Part shown: piece by piece, positions 19,380 to 28,042 of the stretch | Position numbering within the stretch: position 1 is the stretch's first letter | Layout of the letters: every line of letters starts with the position of its first letter | Assembly: GCF_900105835.1 (NCBI RefSeq) | Contig: NZ_LT629783.1 | Span: 806,001-870,000 of the forward strand | Direction: 5' to 3' | Origin: Pseudomonas fragi | GTDB taxonomy: Bacteria; Pseudomonadota; Gammaproteobacteria; Pseudomonadales; Pseudomonadaceae | DNA: 64,000 nt | The notes under the pieces: model-generated | Databases searched by the model: none | Told to the model about the DNA's origin: nothing | What the model saw: only the letters and a program-made list of their open reading frames with translations | Translations under genes and position numbers: made by a program

Positions 19380-20786
19380 TTAATGCATGAAGCCTTCCAT
19401 AAACCCGGCCATGCGGCTGGCAAACTGCCGACGCCAGGGCGGGCTGTGTGGATTGGCCAGGGTTTTGTCTTCGTACACAAAGCTGCGAATGATCGCGTTG
19501 TAGCCCAGCCAGCGGCACGGCTCGGGTTCCCAGGCCTTGAGTGCGCCAAGCCCGCCCGCGGTCAATACCCACGGCTGCCTGACCTCAAGGGTGTCGCGCT
19601 GCAAAATCAGGTCGGCCAGGGTGCGCCCGCCCAAATGACTGGCGCCTACCCCCTCACCGCCGTAACCCCCTGCCAGGGCTATGCCCTGCTGGTGATCACA
19701 GAGCATGTGCGGCTGAAACCGTCGCGACATGCCCAGATTGCCGCCCCAGGCATGGCTGATCTCGACGTCTTCAAGTTGCGGGAACAGTTCGCGGAACAGA
19801 TAGCGGCGCAGTTCGATTTCGTCACTGCTGAGGTCAAAATTCTCACGCAGGCGCCCGCCGAACTGATAGCCACCCCGGGCACCGAATACCAGGCGGTTGT
19901 CTGCCGTACGCTGGCCGTAGGTGACCTGCCGGCTGCTTTCACTGAAGGCCTGGCCATGACACAGACCAATCTCGTTCCAAGTGGCTTGAGACAATGGCTC
20001 TGTTGCCACGATCAGACTTTGTACCGGCAGTTGATAGCGCCCCAAAGGCGCCAGGGTGTTGGCGTAGCCTTCCACGGCAGGCACCACCCAGCGGCTGCGC
20101 ACTTGTGCCCTGGCGGTGCGGGCAAAGCCTGCACGCCATTCAGTGACCGGGCTTTGTTCGAAGATTTGCACCCCCATGCGCTCAACGGCACGGGCCAGTC
20201 CACGCACCAATTTGGCAGGATGAAGGGTGGCGATATGGGGGGTGAAAATTCCGCCATACGGTTTTGCCACGCGGATTTGCTCTGCCAGTTCGGCGGAGCT
20301 CAACCAGCGGTAGTCGGATTCATTCAAGCCTTCGCTATACAGGTTTGCCAGATAGCGGCGCAAGCTGGCTTCCTGCTCCGGGTAGCGTGCCGCGCAATAC
20401 AGCCCGCCGCCCTTGCGATAATCGCAGTCGATGCCTTCACGATCGATGACGTTTTTCACCTCATCGGGAATGCCGTGGAGCAAATCGAAGGATTGGCGCC
20501 GCTGTGCTGCAGGCAGGCCTGCAAGCAAGCGGTCTTCGCCCAGCAGGTTGCCCATCAGCCAGCCGCCATTGCGCCCTGATGCACCAAAACCGGCCGTTTG
20601 CGCTTCAACAATGGCAATGCTCAGTTCAGGCGCATGGCGCTTGAGGTAATAGGCCGTCCAGAGCCCTGTGTAACCGGCGCCGATAATGGCCACATCGACA
20701 TCCAGATCATGCTCAAGGGACGGGCGAGGCGTCAGGTCCTCCCCGAGCTGGTCCATCCATAAACTGATTGAACGCCATGCTGGCAT
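19380..20786 (-). CDS. FAD-dependent amine oxidoreductase (PuuB/PauB-like, DAO family)
   Basis: A 468-residue flavoprotein with the N-terminal FAD-binding motif VDVAIIGAGYTGLWTAYYLK and GFGASGRNGGWLMG, followed by the DAO catalytic domain (GLARAVERMG, YGQRTADNRLVFGARGG, AWGGNLGMSRRFQPHM and GYGGEGVGASHLGGRTLADL). This set resembles gamma-glutamylputrescine oxidases (PuuB/PauB), which deaminate glutamylated polyamines. ATG 20786 is chosen because GGAG lies 7 bases upstream; a GTG four codons earlier lacks this. The adjacent polyamine-type binding protein supports a role in amine use, although the substrate is inferred. Confidence 0.88.
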   Translation of the reverse strand: MPAWRSISLWMDQLGEDLTPRPSLEHDLDVDVAIIGAGYTGLWTAYYLKRHAPELSIAIVEAQTAGFGASGRNGGWLMGNLLGEDRLLAGLPAAQRRQSFDLLHGIPDEVKNVIDREGIDCDYRKGGGLYCAARYPEQEASLRRYLANLYSEGLNESDYRWLSSAELAEQIRVAKPYGGIFTPHIATLHPAKLVRGLARAVERMGVQIFEQSPVTEWRAGFARTARAQVRSRWVVPAVEGYANTLAPLGRYQLPVQSLIVATEPLSQATWNEIGLCHGQAFSESSRQVTYGQRTADNRLVFGARGGYQFGGRLRENFDLSSDEIELRRYLFRELFPQLEDVEISHAWGGNLGMSRRFQPHMLCDHQQGIALAGGYGGEGVGASHLGGRTLADLILQRDTLEVRQPWVLTAGGLGALKAWEPEPCRWLGYNAIIRSFVYEDKTLANPHSPPWRRQFASRMAGFMEGFMH

Positions 20787-20834
20787 TTGCGACTCCACAC
20801 CGATCCAGGAATGGCTCGATCCTAGTCGCTGGCA

Positions 20835-21653
20835 TCAGGGCGCGTCTTGCGTGCGTGCCCGCAAAGAAATTTGTTTGGCGTAAGCCTTGGGCGATTGCCC
20901 GGTGTGCTGGCGAAAACAGCTGTAAAACGCCGAAATCGAATTGAAGCCTGCCGCAAAGGCCATTTCATCCACCTTGGCCGGAGTTGCAGCTGCGTCCATC
21001 GCCGCCAGCACATGACGCAGGCGCGCCTGATTCACATAGCGGTAAAAGCTTTGCCCGAGCACCTGATTAAGCAGGTACGACATCTGGTTGCGCGTGTAAC
21101 CGCAGGCCCTGGCGACTTGCTGCAGGTCAAGTTCGGGGTCAAGGAAGGGTTGCTGGCGTTCAAAGTAGGTTTGCAGGTCTTGCGCCATAAAGCTCAGTTG
21201 CCGTGCCGACAGCCCCAAGCGGCTCACCGCCGGGCGCAACGAGCCCTGCCGGGCCGGGCTGGCCGCCGTTTCGTGAACCAGCGAGGCGTACTCATTGACC
21301 TGCCAGATCAGCCCGTCGCGCACGGTAATCGCCTCACTGGCGCGAAATGACACCAGGCCCTGGCTGCCACGCAAAGTCATGCGGTATTGAATAAACGCGG
21401 TGTTGCCATCCAGCCGGATACGGTCGCTATGCTCAAGGGCCTCGTCCGGCGCCCTGGGCATGGACGACTGCACATATTCGCGCAGTTCATCGAGCAGCAT
21501 GACCCGATTCTGGAAGAAGTCGTTGTAGGTCACATCGGGGTGATACAGCGCCATGACCCCGTCCAGATCCCGATGCTTCCAGCACAGGTGGTAACGCAGC
21601 ACGGTTTCGCCAGTGGCGCGGGTATTTTCGGGGCCGTCGTCTGGGGCTGGCAT
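20835..21653 (-). CDS. AraC-family regulator with N-terminal SnoaL/NTF2-like domain
   Basis: About 272 residues. The N-terminal half looks like an NTF2/SnoaL fold (LRYHLCWKHRDLDGVMALYHPDVTYNDFF, then HSDRIRLDGNTAFIQYRMTLRG and VRDGLIWQVNEYAS). The C-terminal half is an AraC DNA-binding domain with two helix-turn-helices (LDLQQVARACGYTRNQMSYLLNQVLGQSFYRYVNQARL and VDEMAFAAGFNSISAFYSCFRQHTGQSPKAY, described here by blocks). ATG 21653 is preferred; an in-frame GTG at 21731 would add 26 unconserved-looking residues. It lies 48 bp upstream of the FAD oxidase on the same strand and probably regulates that cluster. Confidence 0.85.
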   Translation of the reverse strand: MPAPDDGPENTRATGETVLRYHLCWKHRDLDGVMALYHPDVTYNDFFQNRVMLLDELREYVQSSMPRAPDEALEHSDRIRLDGNTAFIQYRMTLRGSQGLVSFRASEAITVRDGLIWQVNEYASLVHETAASPARQGSLRPAVSRLGLSARQLSFMAQDLQTYFERQQPFLDPELDLQQVARACGYTRNQMSYLLNQVLGQSFYRYVNQARLRHVLAAMDAAATPAKVDEMAFAAGFNSISAFYSCFRQHTGQSPKAYAKQISLRARTQDAP

Positions 21654-21894
21654 GGCAGGCTCAAGGGCAAAAAACACAGAGTGCCGAGTTTGCGCGTGGC
21701 CTTCAATGGGGACAGGCAGCGGATAAATCACCTAAGTGCATGATTCACATCAAAGTACGGGTAAACAACCAGGTTGCAGGGTAAAAAAGGCTTAGCAGCA
21801 ATGCTTTTGGGTGCTAGGTTTGAACTCGAAATACTCGATATACAGATGCGGTCAGAAACAACCGCCCGATACCTTGAGCTAAAGGAATTGCTCT

Positions 21895-22173
21895 ATGTAC
21901 CCGATGGACAACATCAACAAGGTCACCTTCCCCAATGCCTGCCAACTGATGCGCTGGCATTTCCACCCGATGGGCTTCGAGGCGACCATGGACGCGCCCA
22001 GCAGCATGGTGGCCAGGCTGTTTGACCGCGCCAGTGGCGAAACCGTGATTGCCGTCGCCGGCATCCCCTGCTCGGCAGTCATGACGCCCGGCCAGGTGGG
22101 GCGCATCATCCAGTGCGTTGAAGACGAGCTAGAAAGCTTTGTGCCGCCAATGGCGTGGCAGGCACAAGCCTGA
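21895..22173 (+). CDS. DUF1652 family small protein
   Basis: A 92-residue protein with the DUF1652 pattern: a helix (NACQLMRWHFHPMGFEATMD) followed by a short beta-sheet (SMVARLFDRASGETVIAVAGIP) and a final helix (MTPGQVGRIIQCVEDELESF). The family is largely restricted to pseudomonads and has no assigned function. AAAGGA lies about 8 bases before the ATG. It is transcribed divergently from the AraC gene and convergently to ggt, with a palindromic repeat at its 3' side. Confidence 0.78.
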   Translation: MYPMDNINKVTFPNACQLMRWHFHPMGFEATMDAPSSMVARLFDRASGETVIAVAGIPCSAVMTPGQVGRIIQCVEDELESFVPPMAWQAQA

Positions 22174-22178
22174 GTTTG

Positions 22179-22258
22179 CTGTAGCCGCTGAGGAGCGAAG
22201 CGATGCTGCGATGGCGTGGTACTCCGACGTCGCCTCGTTCCTTCGGCAACTGCTACAG
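22179..22258. repeat. imperfect REP-like palindrome between DUF1652 and ggt
   Basis: The left arm CTGTAGCCGCTG.. and the right arm ..CAACTGCTACAG are diverged inverted copies, with GAAGCGA and CTCGTTC blocks inside. It belongs to the same GTAGC.GCTG family as the palindrome at 12406-12551 but is shorter and more degenerate. It fills the gap between two convergent genes, where it may act as a bidirectional transcription stop. Confidence 0.65.
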
Positions 22259-22261
22259 ACA

Positions 22262-24091
22262 TCAATCCCCCAATGCAGTGCCTTCACGGCGCGGATCGGC
22301 ACCGCCCACCCAACCGTCCTTGCTGCGCATGATGATTTGCGTGCCACTGGTCATTTCAATCAGCGCAACCTTGTGCCCACGGGCCTGCAGCTGCTGCACA
22401 AGGGCCGGGCTGAAGCGGCCTGTCTCCAGTTCGGTGTCGACATTGCGGCTGCCGAAATTGGGCAGGCTGATGGCGTCCTGAGGGTTCAGTTTCCAGTCCA
22501 GCAGGCCAACCACCGACTTGTTGACGTACTCGATGATCTGCGAACCACCCGGCGAACCAATGGTTGCGACCAGTTCGCCACTGTTGCGGTCGAACACCAG
22601 GGTCGGGGCCATTGAAGAGCGCGGGCGCTTGCCGGGCTCGATACGGTTGGCCACCGGCTTGCCGTTTTCTTCGGGAACAAACGAGAAGTCGGTGAGCTGG
22701 TTGTTCAAAAGAAAGCCATTGGTCATCACATGCGAACCAAACGCGGCTTCAACCGAGGTGGTCATGGATATGGCCCCGCCATGATCGTCGACAGCAGCTA
22801 TTTGTGAGGTAGAAATGCGCAGTGGCGATCGATCGGGGGCCAGGGCCAGGTGAATACCCGCCGGTACCCCCGCCTCGGCGCGGCCCATGCTCCTGTCACC
22901 CATCAACGCCGCCCGGGTCTTGAAATAGCCCTGGTCTGTCAGACCTTTCACATTGACCGGTACATAGTCGCTGTCCGCCAGGTACTGTGCCCTGTCAGCG
23001 TAAACCAGGCGCTCGGCTTCGGCGATCAGGTGTACGGCTGCAGATGAAGGCTCAAGGCCTGCTCCGGTGCTGCTCGGTACAGGTGGCATTGTGGCCAGGT
23101 CAAAGGCCGGGGATTGCTGTTGCAGGGCCTCAAGTATGCCCAGGGTCTGGATCACGGCCACACCGCCCGAGGACGGTGGTGGCATGCCACAGATTTGCCA
23201 TTGCTTGTAGTCACCACATACCGGCGTGCGCTCCCGGGCCTGGTAACCGCTGATGTCAGTCAGGGACAGAGTGCCGGCTCGCGGGTGGGAGCGCACCTTG
23301 TCCACCATCGCCCGGGCCACTGGCCCCTGGTAAAACCCGTCGGCGCCGCGCTCTGCAATGGTTTGCAGGGTGTGTGCAAGTTCCGGGTTTTTCAGCAAGG
23401 TACCCACCGGCAAGGCTTGCCCTTGCGGTGTGAGGAAATACCGGGCCATTTCCGGGGAGCCGGCGATAAACGGGTCGGCGGCGATTTGCGTATGCAAGCG
23501 TTTGGACACAGGAAAGCCGTCGCTGGCCAGTTTGATTGCGGGTTGGAACAGCTCACTCCAGGGCAGTTTGCCATGTTGCTGATGGGCCATCTCCAGCGCC
23601 CTGAGCACCCCGGGCACACCGACGGAACGCCCGCCTATCTGGGCCTGCGCGAAAGGTATCGGCTGGCCATCAGCCCCCATGAACATGCCCGGGGTGGCAC
23701 CTGCCGGGGCGGTTTCGCGACCGTCGAAGGCCTGCACCCGCTTGCCGTCCCAATACATAATGAAAGCACCGCCGCCGATGCCGCTGGACTGCGGTTCGAC
23801 CAGTGCGAGTACGGCCTGCATGGCGATCGCTGCATCTATTGCCGAGCCGCCCTTGCGCAGCATTTGCTGGCCAGCCTGCGTGGCCAGCGGGTTGGCGGCG
23901 GCGGCCATATGCCGGGTAGCCTGTACCGTAGCCATATCGGTGCGCAAACCCGAGGCTATTTCGGGTGCTGGAGGCAACTCGCTGGGCGGTTGCAACCCCG
24001 GCTGCACGGTACTGCATCCCCCCGTCCACAGGGCCAGAGCTGAAAGTGCGAATACACGGGCACGGTTGTTTTTGGCAAACAGGGCATACAT
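22262..24091 (-). CDS. ggt: gamma-glutamyltransferase (gamma-glutamyltranspeptidase)
   Basis: A 609-residue periplasmic N-terminal-nucleophile hydrolase that cleaves gamma-glutamyl bonds, for example in glutathione. The N-terminal region has a hydrophobic signal (VFALSALALWTGGCST). The large-subunit blocks are MAAAANPLATQAGQQMLRKGGSAIDAAIA and EPQSSGIGGGAFIMYWDG, and PPPSSGG lies further on. The autoprocessing/nucleophile Thr is about residue 428, in STSQIAAVDDHGGAISMTTS, followed by LLNNQLTDF and PRSSMAPT. The usual second Thr-His after the nucleophile (TTH) is replaced by TSQ. ATG 24091 has AAAGGA about 10 bases upstream. It lies 14 bp downstream of the helicase gene. Confidence 0.93.
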   Translation of the reverse strand: MYALFAKNNRARVFALSALALWTGGCSTVQPGLQPPSELPPAPEIASGLRTDMATVQATRHMAAAANPLATQAGQQMLRKGGSAIDAAIAMQAVLALVEPQSSGIGGGAFIMYWDGKRVQAFDGRETAPAGATPGMFMGADGQPIPFAQAQIGGRSVGVPGVLRALEMAHQQHGKLPWSELFQPAIKLASDGFPVSKRLHTQIAADPFIAGSPEMARYFLTPQGQALPVGTLLKNPELAHTLQTIAERGADGFYQGPVARAMVDKVRSHPRAGTLSLTDISGYQARERTPVCGDYKQWQICGMPPPSSGGVAVIQTLGILEALQQQSPAFDLATMPPVPSSTGAGLEPSSAAVHLIAEAERLVYADRAQYLADSDYVPVNVKGLTDQGYFKTRAALMGDRSMGRAEAGVPAGIHLALAPDRSPLRISTSQIAAVDDHGGAISMTTSVEAAFGSHVMTNGFLLNNQLTDFSFVPEENGKPVANRIEPGKRPRSSMAPTLVFDRNSGELVATIGSPGGSQIIEYVNKSVVGLLDWKLNPQDAISLPNFGSRNVDTELETGRFSPALVQQLQARGHKVALIEMTSGTQIIMRSKDGWVGGADPRREGTALGD

Positions 24092-24105
24092 CAAAAGGCA
24101 GTCCT

Positions 24106-26577
24106 TTAATTATTGTGGGTGAGGCGCAAATCCTCGAAAAACGCCTTGCCCTGGGGCACGCGGTCCGAGGCTCTGGGGTTATTCGGCCCTTGGCCATCCT
24201 GGCTTTCCACATACCAGTAGCAATGCTTCACGGCCCGGGTGATGCCGACATAGGCCAGGCGCAGGATTTCGTCTTTCTGGGCATTGTCGTACGGCTCGGG
24301 GTCAACCTCCTTGCCCAGGCCTGCCATGCGGTACACCTGGTTTTTGTAAGGTGAGGTTGTCAGATGCTGACAATCCCCCAGCAGGAAAACAGCATCGGCC
24401 TGCAGGCCCTTGGAACTGTGATAGGTCAGTTGCTTGAGCCTGCGCTGCTCCGGCGCCAACCTAGAATCCACATTAACTACTGACTGTATATCCTTTTCAA
24501 TCAACAACTTGTCGCTGCTTTTTCGAAACAACATCAAGATACTGTCGCCGGCGTTGTAATGTTCGATCAACTGCGCGGCCAGGGCCTGATCATCGCGATT
24601 GAGCACATTCACCGGGACCGCCAGCTTGGGCTCACCGCTGGCTTTGGCCCGCTTGCCGGCAATCGACGGCGCGGCACGGACGATATGCTCGGCAGCATCG
24701 ATGATGTGCTGATGACTGCGAAAGTTGTCGCTGAGCATCACCCGGGTAGTGGCGGGCGACAGGAATTGCTTGTCGAACTCCATAAAGTACTTGGGTGAAC
24801 TGCCCCGCCAGCCGTAGATCGATTGCCAGTCATCGCCCACGCACAATAGCGAAGAACGCTGGGCTCCACGGCCAACATGCATGGCCGGGCCACGGCTGCG
24901 GATCTCGCGCAGGCTGGCGCGCAGCCAGGACACAATCTGCGGCGAGACATCCTGGAACTCATCGATCATCAAGTGCGACAGCGGGCGCAGCTGCTCGTGG
25001 CTGAGCAGCTTGAAGTTCTGCGGGGTGTTTTCGCCAAACAGGGAGAACATGCGGTTGTACGTCATCACCGGCGGGGTCTGTGCCAGCAAATGGTCTTCCA
25101 GCGCTCGCCAGAACAGGCTCAAGGCCTCAAAAAAGAACCGGTCCGGGTCATCCTTGGCAAAGCGCATGTCGCCCACGGCAGCGGCCACGTCCAGCCCCAG
25201 GTTTTCGATAAAACTGGCGGCCGCGACAAAACTGTCGAGCAAGGGCGCTGAACCCAGCTCGCCCTTGAGCTTGTAATCAAACCCGGGGCCTGCGCTGGCA
25301 TCCCCTGCCAGGGCACTGACCACACGTTTGGCTGCGTCATAATTTTCAAGCCATATCAATGGCTTACTGCAAAAAGCTTGAAACAGCGTGCGCTTGACTG
25401 CCCATTCGGCGCGCACGCTGAGCTTGGCCCCGGGGCGGCAGATCTGCGGGTTCTCACGCGGGTCGAAACCCAACACCACCCAGGCATCCAGCTCGGCAAT
25501 ATAACCGTGGCAATGGAACTGCGAGCCATTGATCTCAACGGTTTCGCGATTGGGCTCGATGCCCTTGATCGGCCACGCGCCGGCGGCAAACCAGAGGTCT
25601 TCGAGGGTGTCACACAGTTCTTCGTCACGCCTGGCGGCCAGCTCGGTCACCGCCATGCGTTTTTGCACATCCGGGTGATCGCGCTCCAGCTCCTTGAGCT
25701 GCAAGGCATGCAGGCGCAGCGGTGCGAGGGTCTGGCGGAAACGCTCATCACGGTTATGCAGCGCGTGGTAACAGGCGTTGAGCTGCTGGCGTTGGGCGTC
25801 GTTGATGCGCAAGTCAAAGGGATTGCTGTCGGTATCGTCGTCGTTGAGCAGGTTGCGGTTATTCAGGGTCTCGAAGGCCTGTAACTGGCTATAGCCGGGC
25901 AAGCTGCGCACCATAGGCAAAATCCGCGAGTGAAAGGTGCGTACTACATCACGGGCTTCCTTGAGCGACAGATCGCGCCCCCACAAGGCGAAGACTTCCT
26001 GCAGCTTCTTGATAAAGTCCTTGCGTGACTCGCGGGTGAAGGTCACCACAGTCATCGAATCGAGCTCAAAGCCCAGGTAATGGGTCAGCAACAGAATGCG
26101 CAACACCAGCGAAGTCGACTTGCCAGCACCGGCGCCTGCAACCACCGAGGTTGACGGGGTATCGCTGAAGATCATCTTCCACTGTGCCGCACTGGGCTGG
26201 GCGTGCCCGGGCAGATTGGCGGCCACGTCGGCCTTGATCAGTTTCTTCAGTTCCGGGCCCAGCGGCAGACGCCAGTCATCGAACAGGTTATCGTCGATCC
26301 CGGGGGCACGCAGTTCCTGCGGGCGCATGTCGCTGATAAACAGCACCGGGCGGCCCTCTTCCAGCCCTTCGGCATGGCCCTCCTTGAAGCCGTAATCCAC
26401 CCCGGCACTGTGCCCGCTACGAAAGCCGTCCGCCTGCCCCTGCAACCAGGACGGCGCATGCTGTGCGTGCAAACGGCTCAGGCCCCTGCCAAACAATCGC
26501 GCCGCCAGGCGCTTGAGCAAAGGCAATTGAGCAATGGGGGCAAGTTGTTCAGGCAGTTCGGGATTGTGTTGCGGCAC
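24106..26577 (-). CDS. UvrD/Rep-like superfamily 1 DNA helicase
   Basis: An 823-residue SF1 helicase. Walker A is GAGAGKST (148-155), motif Ia VVTFTRESRKDF, Walker B LMIDEFQDVSP, motif III GDDWQSIYGWRGSS, motif IV SDNFRSHQHI, motif V YHSSKGLQADAVFLLGDCQ and motif VI RLAYVGITRAVKHCYW, so ATPase/translocase function looks intact. The first 140 residues precede the motor and carry an unusual Gly-rich GxxxG-like stretch (residues 50-76). There is a long insertion between motifs Ia and II. The start is GTG 26577 with GGAG 6 bases upstream. It is neither canonical UvrD nor Rep nor RecB by length, and its partner is not known. The ggt gene follows after 14 bp. Confidence 0.88.
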   Translation of the reverse strand: MPQHNPELPEQLAPIAQLPLLKRLAARLFGRGLSRLHAQHAPSWLQGQADGFRSGHSAGVDYGFKEGHAEGLEEGRPVLFISDMRPQELRAPGIDDNLFDDWRLPLGPELKKLIKADVAANLPGHAQPSAAQWKMIFSDTPSTSVVAGAGAGKSTSLVLRILLLTHYLGFELDSMTVVTFTRESRKDFIKKLQEVFALWGRDLSLKEARDVVRTFHSRILPMVRSLPGYSQLQAFETLNNRNLLNDDDTDSNPFDLRINDAQRQQLNACYHALHNRDERFRQTLAPLRLHALQLKELERDHPDVQKRMAVTELAARRDEELCDTLEDLWFAAGAWPIKGIEPNRETVEINGSQFHCHGYIAELDAWVVLGFDPRENPQICRPGAKLSVRAEWAVKRTLFQAFCSKPLIWLENYDAAKRVVSALAGDASAGPGFDYKLKGELGSAPLLDSFVAAASFIENLGLDVAAAVGDMRFAKDDPDRFFFEALSLFWRALEDHLLAQTPPVMTYNRMFSLFGENTPQNFKLLSHEQLRPLSHLMIDEFQDVSPQIVSWLRASLREIRSRGPAMHVGRGAQRSSLLCVGDDWQSIYGWRGSSPKYFMEFDKQFLSPATTRVMLSDNFRSHQHIIDAAEHIVRAAPSIAGKRAKASGEPKLAVPVNVLNRDDQALAAQLIEHYNAGDSILMLFRKSSDKLLIEKDIQSVVNVDSRLAPEQRRLKQLTYHSSKGLQADAVFLLGDCQHLTTSPYKNQVYRMAGLGKEVDPEPYDNAQKDEILRLAYVGITRAVKHCYWYVESQDGQGPNNPRASDRVPQGKAFFEDLRLTHNN

Positions 26578-26833
26578 GCTGACTCCAGGTGTGAGGCTGT
26601 CCGGGCGGAAGGGCTATGGTCGCCCCATTGCCCGCCAATTTCTAGCTAATTGCTTGGGCATCAGCCGTTTAGAGCTTGTTTTGAAGGTTAATAGCGATTT
26701 AATGGCTCAGAAACACATCAATCAAATAGATGGGTTTAACGCATTTTTTCAGCTTTTTATCGATAGGTTTCGGGTGGAGAATCATCCCATCGCCAACCGG
26801 GCAACCCTTGGCAGCCTACTCAGGAGAAGCATC

Positions 26834-27529
26834 ATGCTTGAACTCAGACCTTTCAACACACTGGGCGCAGCTAACCACGGCTGGCTGGACGCCCATCACC
26901 ACTTTTCGTTCGCCGAATACCACGACCCGCAGCGAATGAACTGGGGCAACCTGCGGGTATGGAACGACGACGTGATCGCCCCGGGCACCGGTTTCCCGAA
27001 GCATCCGCACCGCGATATGGAAATCATCACCTACGTTCGTGAAGGGGCTATCAGCCACGAAGACAACCTGGGTAACAAGGGCCGTACCGAAGCAGGCGAC
27101 GTACAGGTCATGAGCGCCGGTACCGGGATTGCCCACAGCGAATACAATCTGGAGCCGACGCCGACCAGGATTTTCCAGATCTGGATCATCCCCAACCAGC
27201 AAGGGGATGCTCCGTCCTGGGGGGCCAAGCCTTTCCCCAAAGGCCAGCGCGAGGGTTTTGTGACCCTGGCCAGCGGCAAGGATGGCGATCAGCAAAGCCT
27301 GCGCATTCGTGCCGATGCGCGACTGGTAGCGGCCAACCTCAAGGCCGGTGAGACTGCCGAGTATCGCCTGGACAGTGGCCGCCGCGCCTATCTGGTGCCT
27401 GCCACCGGGGTGATCGAGGTTAATGGTCTACGGGCCAGCGCACGGGACGGTGTGGCCGTTGTCGATGAGACCGTGCTACGGGTCACGGCAATTGAAGACA
27501 GTGAGATTGTGCTGGTGGATGTGGCTTGA
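26834..27529 (+). CDS. pirin family bicupin protein (YhhW-like)
   Basis: A 231-residue pirin. The N-terminal cupin carries the metal-binding signature HPHRDMEIITYVREGAISHED with later E (QVMSAGTGIAHSEYN), matching the 3-His/1-Glu site of YhhW and human pirin. The C-terminal cupin is degenerate, as is usual for the family. Several pirins have quercetin 2,3-dioxygenase activity; others act as redox-sensitive cofactors. ATG 26834 has CAGGAG 7 bases upstream. The 256 bp before it contain no gene and are relatively AT-rich, so a promoter lies there. Confidence 0.92.
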   Translation: MLELRPFNTLGAANHGWLDAHHHFSFAEYHDPQRMNWGNLRVWNDDVIAPGTGFPKHPHRDMEIITYVREGAISHEDNLGNKGRTEAGDVQVMSAGTGIAHSEYNLEPTPTRIFQIWIIPNQQGDAPSWGAKPFPKGQREGFVTLASGKDGDQQSLRIRADARLVAANLKAGETAEYRLDSGRRAYLVPATGVIEVNGLRASARDGVAVVDETVLRVTAIEDSEIVLVDVA

Positions 27530-27600
27530 CGAAGTGTGCGCTGCGCAACTTCTGTAGTCGCTGTCGAGGCACGAAGGCTGCGTACGGCTGGCCAACAACA

Positions 27601-27631
27601 CGCGCCTGATTGGCTACAGGCGCGTTGTTTT
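27601..27631 (+). terminator. terminator downstream of the pirin gene
   Basis: CGCGCCTG / CAGGCGCG forms an 8-bp perfect stem with an 8-base loop, followed by TTGTTTT on the plus strand. It lies 72 bp after the pirin stop; the sequence between (GTAGTCGCTGTCGAGGCACG) resembles one arm of the GTAGC-type repeat. Confidence 0.7.
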
Positions 27632-27714
27632 GACTCGTTGGTGTCGGGAAAAACTGACCCACCGTGTACATATCCGGCATTTGCGTTTAACCGGAAGATG
27701 GGTTTCGCTCTTAC

Positions 27715-28010
27715 AGCGAGTCACTTTGCAAAAGCGGCAAAGTAACCAAAGCGCTTTCGCCCCATCGTACGGCCTTCGCTTCGCTCAGGTTCCCTCGCTA
27801 CAGTCCTGCTCCGTGGGCACGCCGCCACGGGCCATCCATGGCCCATCGCGGCTCTCCCGGCATCCATGCCGGTCGACCCACTCCACAGAACTTCCTCTCG
27901 GCCTCCCGGGAGGGCTGGCAGATCAAAAGCACTGCACCCCGAGGCGGCCGACCGGCCGGCCTGTTGGCATGGGTGGCCTACCCTCACTCTTTTGTGGCTC
28001 GCGCCTGATG
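27715..28010. repeat. intergenic element made of clustered short palindromes
   Basis: This roughly 300-bp stretch between the pirin and punC genes holds no believable gene. It starts with an inverted pair around ACTTTGC/GCAAAGT and continues through several self-complementary blocks: GTGG..CCAC at about 27811-27828, GGCCATCCATGGCC, CCGGCATCCATGCCGG, CCTCCCGGGAGG and GGCCGACCGGCC. I recall similar sequence as a recurrent intergenic element in pseudomonads that generates spurious short reading frames, but I cannot verify that here. The density of palindromes suggests a structured RNA or a non-autonomous mobile element. Confidence 0.5.
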
Positions 28011-28042
28011 GGTGACAGGTGCGTCACGGGAAGTTTCTTGAG

